Shown: piece by piece, positions 7,299 to 10,590 of the stretch | Numbering within the stretch: position 1 is the first letter of the stretch | How the letters are laid out: every line of letters begins with the position of its first letter | Source: Bdellovibrionales bacterium | GTDB taxonomy: Bacteria > Bdellovibrionota > UBA1018 > CAIPTA01 | NCBI GenBank assembly: GCA_021730855.1 | Contig: JAKFYM010000283.1 | Span: forward strand, 1 to 10,590 | Direction: 5' to 3' | Length of the DNA: 10,590 nt | The notes under the pieces: model-generated | The model's database searches: none | What the model was told of the DNA's origin: nothing | What the model saw: only the letters and a program-made list of their open reading frames with translations | Made by a program: the position numbers and the translations under genes

Positions 7299-7395
7299 TC
7301 TTTTTCGTAAGTATCAGTTACGGAGCGAATACTCAACTTTGCCACCGAATTAGCCCATCGCATCATTCCTAGTGCCGTGGCTATTTTTATAGGTC

Positions 7396-8748
7396 TTATG
7401 GTTTTGGCGCCGAAAGAGAGTCCGATCCCTCGGCAAGCTGCGCGCGCCGACTTGGCAGGAAGGAAGCAAAAAGAGCGGAGCCATAGTCTCGCTTACCGCT
7501 TCCCCTGGCCTCTAGCTGCTCTCGTTGCATCGACTCCTGTGCCGCTGCAAAATCACTCGAAAGAGCCATATCGACCATTTTTACCACTCTATTTGTGCTG
7601 ATCTGAGCAACGCAGGCCACGGCCCCGTCTTGGAAAGGCTTCACGCAATTCCATGAACAAGAGTAACAAGCCATTTTGCTGTAGGCAGCCAAAGGCAGGA
7701 GCAAGTCATCCGCCAGTCGCAGCGGATAGGGCAGAAAACGCCCGAAATGTCCGCCACCTAAAATGGCCACACAAGGCACCTTACATGCAGCGGCAGCATG
7801 CACGGCGCTGGTATCGTTCGAGACCACAAGCTTGGCTTGCTGGAGCAAATGAGTCATTTCTTCAAAGGAGGTTTGCCCCGCATAGTTCACGGTACGAGCC
7901 GGGTCTAAGCAACGGGCAATGCGATTGGCATCCAGCTGGTCGTCTATGCCCCCGAGTAGCACCACATGCAACCCATGTTTTTCCTGAAGGTGCTTGCCAA
8001 CAATGCCAAACCTCTCGAGTGGCCATTTTTTCTTGTCCCAAGAAGCGCCGGGAAACAAAACCGCAAATTTTTCTGGGAGGTAGAAATTTCGCAAAGAAGA
8101 AAGGTCGAATTGGGGAGCGCCATAAATGGGCTTGGCCTCCGGACCAAAAAGGTGCCGGAGCAGCAATTCATTTTTCTCCAGCTCGTGAGAGTCGGCGGGA
8201 GTGTCTATTAAATCAGTGAACCAGCGGGAGGAGTGCTTGAGCGGAAGAAGAGTGGCATTGGCCCGGTCGCCCCAGAAACCGATCTTGTTCTTGGCACGGC
8301 TAAAACGAACCACACTGTCGCCAAAAAGCGGCTCGCGAGAGAAGGTGGGATTGATCGCGTACTCATAGTAGAGAGCGGTGATCCTTCGCAGGAACTCCCA
8401 GCGATAGAAAATCGAGCGCGAGAATTTTTTTCGCTCTAGAGGCAAGACTTCGTCGAAAAGGTTTTCAGAGCTGGCAAGGGAAGCCACAGCCGGGTTACAC
8501 ACAAACAAGATGGCGCATCCTTCTTCACGTAGTTTTTGGCTCATCTTCCGTGCTGCTGGCAGCCACAGTAAGTAGTCGCCGATATAGTCGAGGCGGACGA
8601 TCAGCGCCCGCTTGCCCTGGACGCCCGCGGTGGGTTTGGGGGCAAAAAATAATATGGTGCGATCCACGGAGGCCACAAAAAAGTAGCGAAGCTCCAGGAG
8701 CCGGCGCTTGGCGTAGCGGCGCAATCTTTTGGATCGGTCTCTCATCAT
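7396..8748 (-). CDS. Family 9 glycosyltransferase (heptosyltransferase-like) with Cys cluster and C-terminal tail
   Basis: This 450-residue protein has GT-B fold GT9 motifs. A basic N-terminal stretch (1-21) suggests peripheral membrane binding. VRLDYIGDYLLWLPA (51-65) is the N-domain start found in WaaC/WaaF/RfaF relatives. LFPGASWDKKKWPLERF (231-247) opens the C-domain, and VVLLGGIDD (262-270) follows. VVSNDTSAVHAAAACKVPCVAILGG (308-332) forms the nucleotide-sugar site. Near the end is a cysteine cluster, CYSCSWNC (361-368) plus C379, seen in a subset of GT9 proteins. Residues about 405-450 are a polar, low-complexity tail beyond the usual domain. GT9 enzymes typically add heptose or a related sugar to LPS core or another glycan in the cytoplasm. 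The true donor here is unknown; use of the product of the adjacent pse genes is only a guess. Two in-frame ATGs occur at 8748 and 8745, and I keep the first because GGA lies upstream of it. It is the first gene of the minus-strand group. Confidence 0.85.
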   Translation of the reverse strand: MMRDRSKRLRRYAKRRLLELRYFFVASVDRTILFFAPKPTAGVQGKRALIVRLDYIGDYLLWLPAARKMSQKLREEGCAILFVCNPAVASLASSENLFDEVLPLERKKFSRSIFYRWEFLRRITALYYEYAINPTFSREPLFGDSVVRFSRAKNKIGFWGDRANATLLPLKHSSRWFTDLIDTPADSHELEKNELLLRHLFGPEAKPIYGAPQFDLSSLRNFYLPEKFAVLFPGASWDKKKWPLERFGIVGKHLQEKHGLHVVLLGGIDDQLDANRIARCLDPARTVNYAGQTSFEEMTHLLQQAKLVVSNDTSAVHAAAACKVPCVAILGGGHFGRFLPYPLRLADDLLLPLAAYSKMACYSCSWNCVKPFQDGAVACVAQISTNRVVKMVDMALSSDFAAAQESMQREQLEARGSGKRDYGSALFASFLPSRRAQLAEGSDSLSAPKP

Positions 8749-8777
8749 TTGATATTCCGTGCGCCTATAACTAAAGT
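8749..8777 (+). promoter_or_regulatory. Candidate promoter for the second GT-C-like gene
   Basis: In the 39 bp divergent gap, TTGATA (8749-8754, 5 of 6 matches to TTGACA) is followed after 17 bases by TAAAGT (8772-8777, 4 of 6 matches to TATAAT). A better -10 word, TATAAC (8766-8771), is only 11 bases from that -35. The predicted transcript would begin within a few bases of the ATG at 8788, so the message would be almost leaderless. This is motif matching to the sigma-70 consensus only. Confidence 0.22.
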
Positions 8778-8787
8778 CACCTAATCG

Positions 8788-10335
8788 ATGCGTTTTTCTT
8801 TAACTGCAAAATCCGCAAAAATTGCCTTATTGGGCCTCTGCCTCTGGTCCCCGCTTTTCGCCACTCTAGCCGCGTTGCCCTATTTTGTCCCTGGCCCAGA
8901 CGAATCCTACCAAATCCAAGGAGCTACGCAAATGGCCATCGGAAATGGCTATGTCGCTGCTCATAACGCGGAAGTCAAGGATTTAGCCGCCCCGGCCTTG
9001 GCTCGCATCGTGGAATGGCCCATCGCCTATTCTTATTCGCTCCGGCAGCTCATAGACATTGGCCTCACGCCTCTAGAAGCCGCAAAAGCGTTCCAACTCT
9101 TTGCCTTGGTCTTGGCCCTGGCCGCCTGGGCCTGGCTGCTGGCGAAGCTCCAGCTTTCCCTTTGGCTTTGCGCCGGATTCTTGCCCCTCGTGTTCACCCA
9201 GTTTTTGGCTTGGGGAATTTATTCCACAAACGCTTTGTCTTGGGCGCTCTTTCCGCTGCTTTTTGGCCTGGGCCTCGAGGCTTGCCGCAAACCTTCCCAG
9301 GCGTTGGCCGCTAGCTGTGTTTGCGCAATCTTGGTGGTCTTCCGATACCAGAACCTAGTGCTCATTCCAGGGGGGGTGTTGGCCCTTCTGAGCACGCGCG
9401 CATTTCCATGGCGGCAGCGAATCTTTGCGGCCGTCCTCTATGGCTTCCTGCCTTCTCTTGCTTTTTTAGCCATTTACTCGGCCAACAGTGCCTCCAGCGG
9501 CCATGGCACTTTTCTTTCTACCTTGCCGGTACGCCTAGGGTGGGAATGGCGCTGGGTTGGAGACTTCTTATCGGCTTTTTTCTTGGGAGCAAGCGCCCGG
9601 ATCGACGAGATCATCGTAGCCCTCGCCCACAAGGCAAATATACCTTCAGTCGCAGCCAGCGTAAAATATTCGGTCGCCGGCCTCCTGACTGCGGCCACCA
9701 TTCTCTTCTTCTGGAAAGGCGGGAAGTTGCGTGCCTTCGAGCAACCGCTGCAACTTTGGTTTGCCGCGAATCTCCTCTGCCTCCTAGGCATGCTCTTTGG
9801 CTTGGCCGTCGTTTTTCAAATTGAAAACATTCCGATCGGCCGTTATTACCATCCATTTTTCCCGTTTTTGCTTTTACTTTTACTTTTGTCCTGGCGCACC
9901 AGGCTCGAAGGCCTTCCGGAGAAAGTGCGCCTCTGGGGAGCAGGTCTTTTTTTTGCTCTAGCCTTAGTGGCCGTGACGGCCTATTCCTTTTACCGAGCAC
10001 AACTAAATTTTTCTTATCAAGCCCGTGCCGAGCGAGCGCTACAGCTTGTGACCGAAAAATTAACCCCCTCTGTTCCTATCGTCGTCGTGGCAGACCAACT
10101 ATTTCCGTTTTTTTCCGCACAAAAAAACCTCACTACCCTCATCTACCCCAAGGCATTACGCGGTGCCGAAATGCCGAAGGCCTCTAGCCCAGTGCTGGTG
10201 TTCCTCGTCCATGACCAAGCCAATCCAAAGCCACAGTTCCCTCCGCTTTTAGATATCGTCGCGCTAGCCAAGCGGCACGCAATGGAGCTAGAAGAAAAGG
10301 ACAGCATCCTGGTGGCCTGGAAACTATTTCAATGA
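8788..10335 (+). CDS. GT-C-like integral membrane protein (second copy of the type, divergent sequence)
   Basis: This 515-residue protein is dominated by membrane helices from residue 10 to about 405, roughly ten in all, then ends in a soluble C-terminal domain of about 110 residues. The first helix (about 11-31) is followed by VPGPDESYQIQGATQMAIG, whose D38-E39 pair is the expected first-loop acidic site of family 39/ArnT-type GT-C enzymes. IGRYYHPFFPFLLL (350-363) resembles the R-Y-x-x-P element of these proteins. The proposed role is sugar transfer from a lipid-phosphate carrier on the periplasmic side, as for the minus-strand GT-C-like gene. The two share fold and motif placement but little obvious sequence, and they are not a recent duplication. 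The ATG at 8788 lacks a convincing ribosome site. The stop overlaps the start of the next gene (ATGATGA). A 7-base G run is at 9370-9376 and an 8-base T run at 9947-9954. Donor and acceptor are unknown, and a non-catalytic membrane role cannot be excluded. Confidence 0.75.
   Translation: MRFSLTAKSAKIALLGLCLWSPLFATLAALPYFVPGPDESYQIQGATQMAIGNGYVAAHNAEVKDLAAPALARIVEWPIAYSYSLRQLIDIGLTPLEAAKAFQLFALVLALAAWAWLLAKLQLSLWLCAGFLPLVFTQFLAWGIYSTNALSWALFPLLFGLGLEACRKPSQALAASCVCAILVVFRYQNLVLIPGGVLALLSTRAFPWRQRIFAAVLYGFLPSLAFLAIYSANSASSGHGTFLSTLPVRLGWEWRWVGDFLSAFFLGASARIDEIIVALAHKANIPSVAASVKYSVAGLLTAATILFFWKGGKLRAFEQPLQLWFAANLLCLLGMLFGLAVVFQIENIPIGRYYHPFFPFLLLLLLLSWRTRLEGLPEKVRLWGAGLFFALALVAVTAYSFYRAQLNFSYQARAERALQLVTEKLTPSVPIVVVADQLFPFFSAQKNLTTLIYPKALRGAEMPKASSPVLVFLVHDQANPKPQFPPLLDIVALAKRHAMELEEKDSILVAWKLFQ
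9871..9888 (+). repeat. Three-copy hexamer repeat encoding poly-leucine
   Basis: CTTTTA, CTTTTA, CTTTTG occur in tandem and encode six of the seven consecutive leucines in a membrane helix of the GT-C-like protein (about residues 361-367). Slippage would change length by two residues while keeping the frame. It may simply reflect leucine codon choice. Confidence 0.4.
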
Positions 10336-10590
10336 TGTCTCTCCTAAGGAAGTTTCTTTCCTTCTTTTACAACCCGCAAAAACACGCCGCGCGTGAGAAA
10401 CGCATTCGCTTAGAGGCCGGGGCTCTGTTGCTCAAGAGCGCTCGTTTCCAATTTCCTTCTGCCGGGGGTGGAAGCATTGAGATTGGGTCGGGTTCTCTCG
10501 TAGGCTGTCACTTTGTCCTCGAGCACCCTGAGGCCAAGATCCGGGTGGGCAAACATTGCTTCCTGAATGGCGGAAGCACCTTGATTAGCG
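10332..10590 (+). CDS. Left-handed beta-helix (hexapeptide-repeat) acyltransferase, 5' part (3' end outside window)
   Basis: An open frame starts at ATG 10332, or ATG 10335 in the same frame, and runs to the window edge, giving 86 visible residues. After a basic and aromatic leader (MMSLLRKFLSFFYNPQK...), the sequence becomes a series of imperfect hexapeptide turns: IEIGSGSLVGCHFVLEHP, then AKIRVGKHCFLNGGSTLIS. This small-residue/Ile/Val-G-x pattern is the start of a left-handed parallel beta-helix as in WbbJ-, LacA- and VatD-type O-acetyltransferases. The predicted role is acetyl-CoA-dependent acetylation of a sugar in the glycan made here. The catalytic His and the C-terminus lie beyond the window, so activity cannot be judged. 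Its start overlaps the stop of the upstream GT-C-like gene (ATGATGA), so the two are very likely co-translated. Confidence 0.72.
   Translation, partial: MMSLLRKFLSFFYNPQKHAAREKRIRLEAGALLLKSARFQFPSAGGGSIEIGSGSLVGCHFVLEHPEAKIRVGKHCFLNGGSTLIS

Noticed and set aside
7386..7414. Possible minus-strand promoter for pseB: TATAAA (7386-7391) with TTCGGC 17 bp upstream (7409-7414)
   Set aside because: The -10 word matches 5 of 6 but the -35 matches only 3 of 6. In the nearer region, TTGAGT and GATACT are only 15 bp apart. Neither is strong enough to call.
7653..8219. Plus-strand open frame of 188 codons
   Set aside because: It is antisense to the GT9 gene with its conserved motifs, and its Arg/Pro/Gln/Cys-rich composition is typical of a shadow frame.
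9321..9824. Plus-strand open frame of 167 codons in another frame of the second GT-C-like gene
   Set aside because: It lies fully inside a longer frame with clear membrane-protein character and has no domain of its own.
1..10590. Mobile elements, tRNA/rRNA genes, CRISPR arrays, attachment sites
   Set aside because: I looked for transposase motifs, terminal inverted repeats, regularly spaced repeats and tRNA-like cloverleafs in the short gaps and saw none.

Overview
This window is part of a surface-polysaccharide (O-antigen, capsule or LPS-core type) biosynthesis locus of a Gram-negative bacterium. The evidence is the mix of genes: a family 2 glycosyltransferase, a GT9 heptosyltransferase-like enzyme, two multi-pass GT-C-type membrane proteins, sugar-nucleotide enzymes of the PseB/PseC type, a GNAT acetyltransferase, an extended SDR, an LhgO-like FAD oxidase and a hexapeptide-repeat acyltransferase. 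The phylum cannot be fixed from sequence alone. Base composition is moderate (roughly half G+C by eye), GTG and probably TTG starts are used, and several genes lack a clear Shine-Dalgarno site. That would fit several deep-branching Gram-negative groups, for example PVC-group bacteria or some spirochaetes, but this is a weak inference.

Layout. Plus-strand block 1 (1-3017) holds the 3' part of a GT2 glycosyltransferase, an NAD-dependent epimerase/dehydratase-like SDR, and an FAD-dependent LhgO-family oxidase whose GTG start lies inside the SDR gene. The minus-strand block (2953-8748, read right to left) holds a GT9 glycosyltransferase, pseB, pseC, a GNAT acetyltransferase and a GT-C-like membrane protein. 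The last four are packed with a 4 bp gap, a 0 bp gap and an overlap. The two blocks converge with a 65 bp overlap of coding ends. Plus-strand block 2 (8788 onward) starts only 39 bp from the divergent GT9 gene. It encodes a second GT-C-like membrane protein, followed with an ATGATGA overlap by a left-handed beta-helix acyltransferase that runs off the window. No stretch longer than about 100 bp is gene-free. I saw no tRNA, rRNA, CRISPR array, insertion sequence or convincing intrinsic terminator.

How the genes may work together. PseB and PseC would turn UDP-GlcNAc into UDP-4-amino-4,6-dideoxy-beta-L-AltNAc, and the adjacent GNAT would acetylate the 4-amino group (a PseH-like role). The later pseudaminic-acid steps (PseG, PseI, PseF) are not in the window. 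Either they lie elsewhere or the 2,4-diacetamido-2,4,6-trideoxy sugar is used directly. The SDR and FAD oxidase look like a coupled redox pair acting on another sugar or hydroxy-acid substituent of the glycan. GT2 and GT9 would add sugars on the cytoplasmic side. The two GT-C-like proteins would act at the membrane with polyprenyl-linked donors, and the terminal acyltransferase would decorate the glycan. The most interesting points are the LhgO-like oxidase coupled to an SDR in a glycan locus and the truncated Pse pathway.
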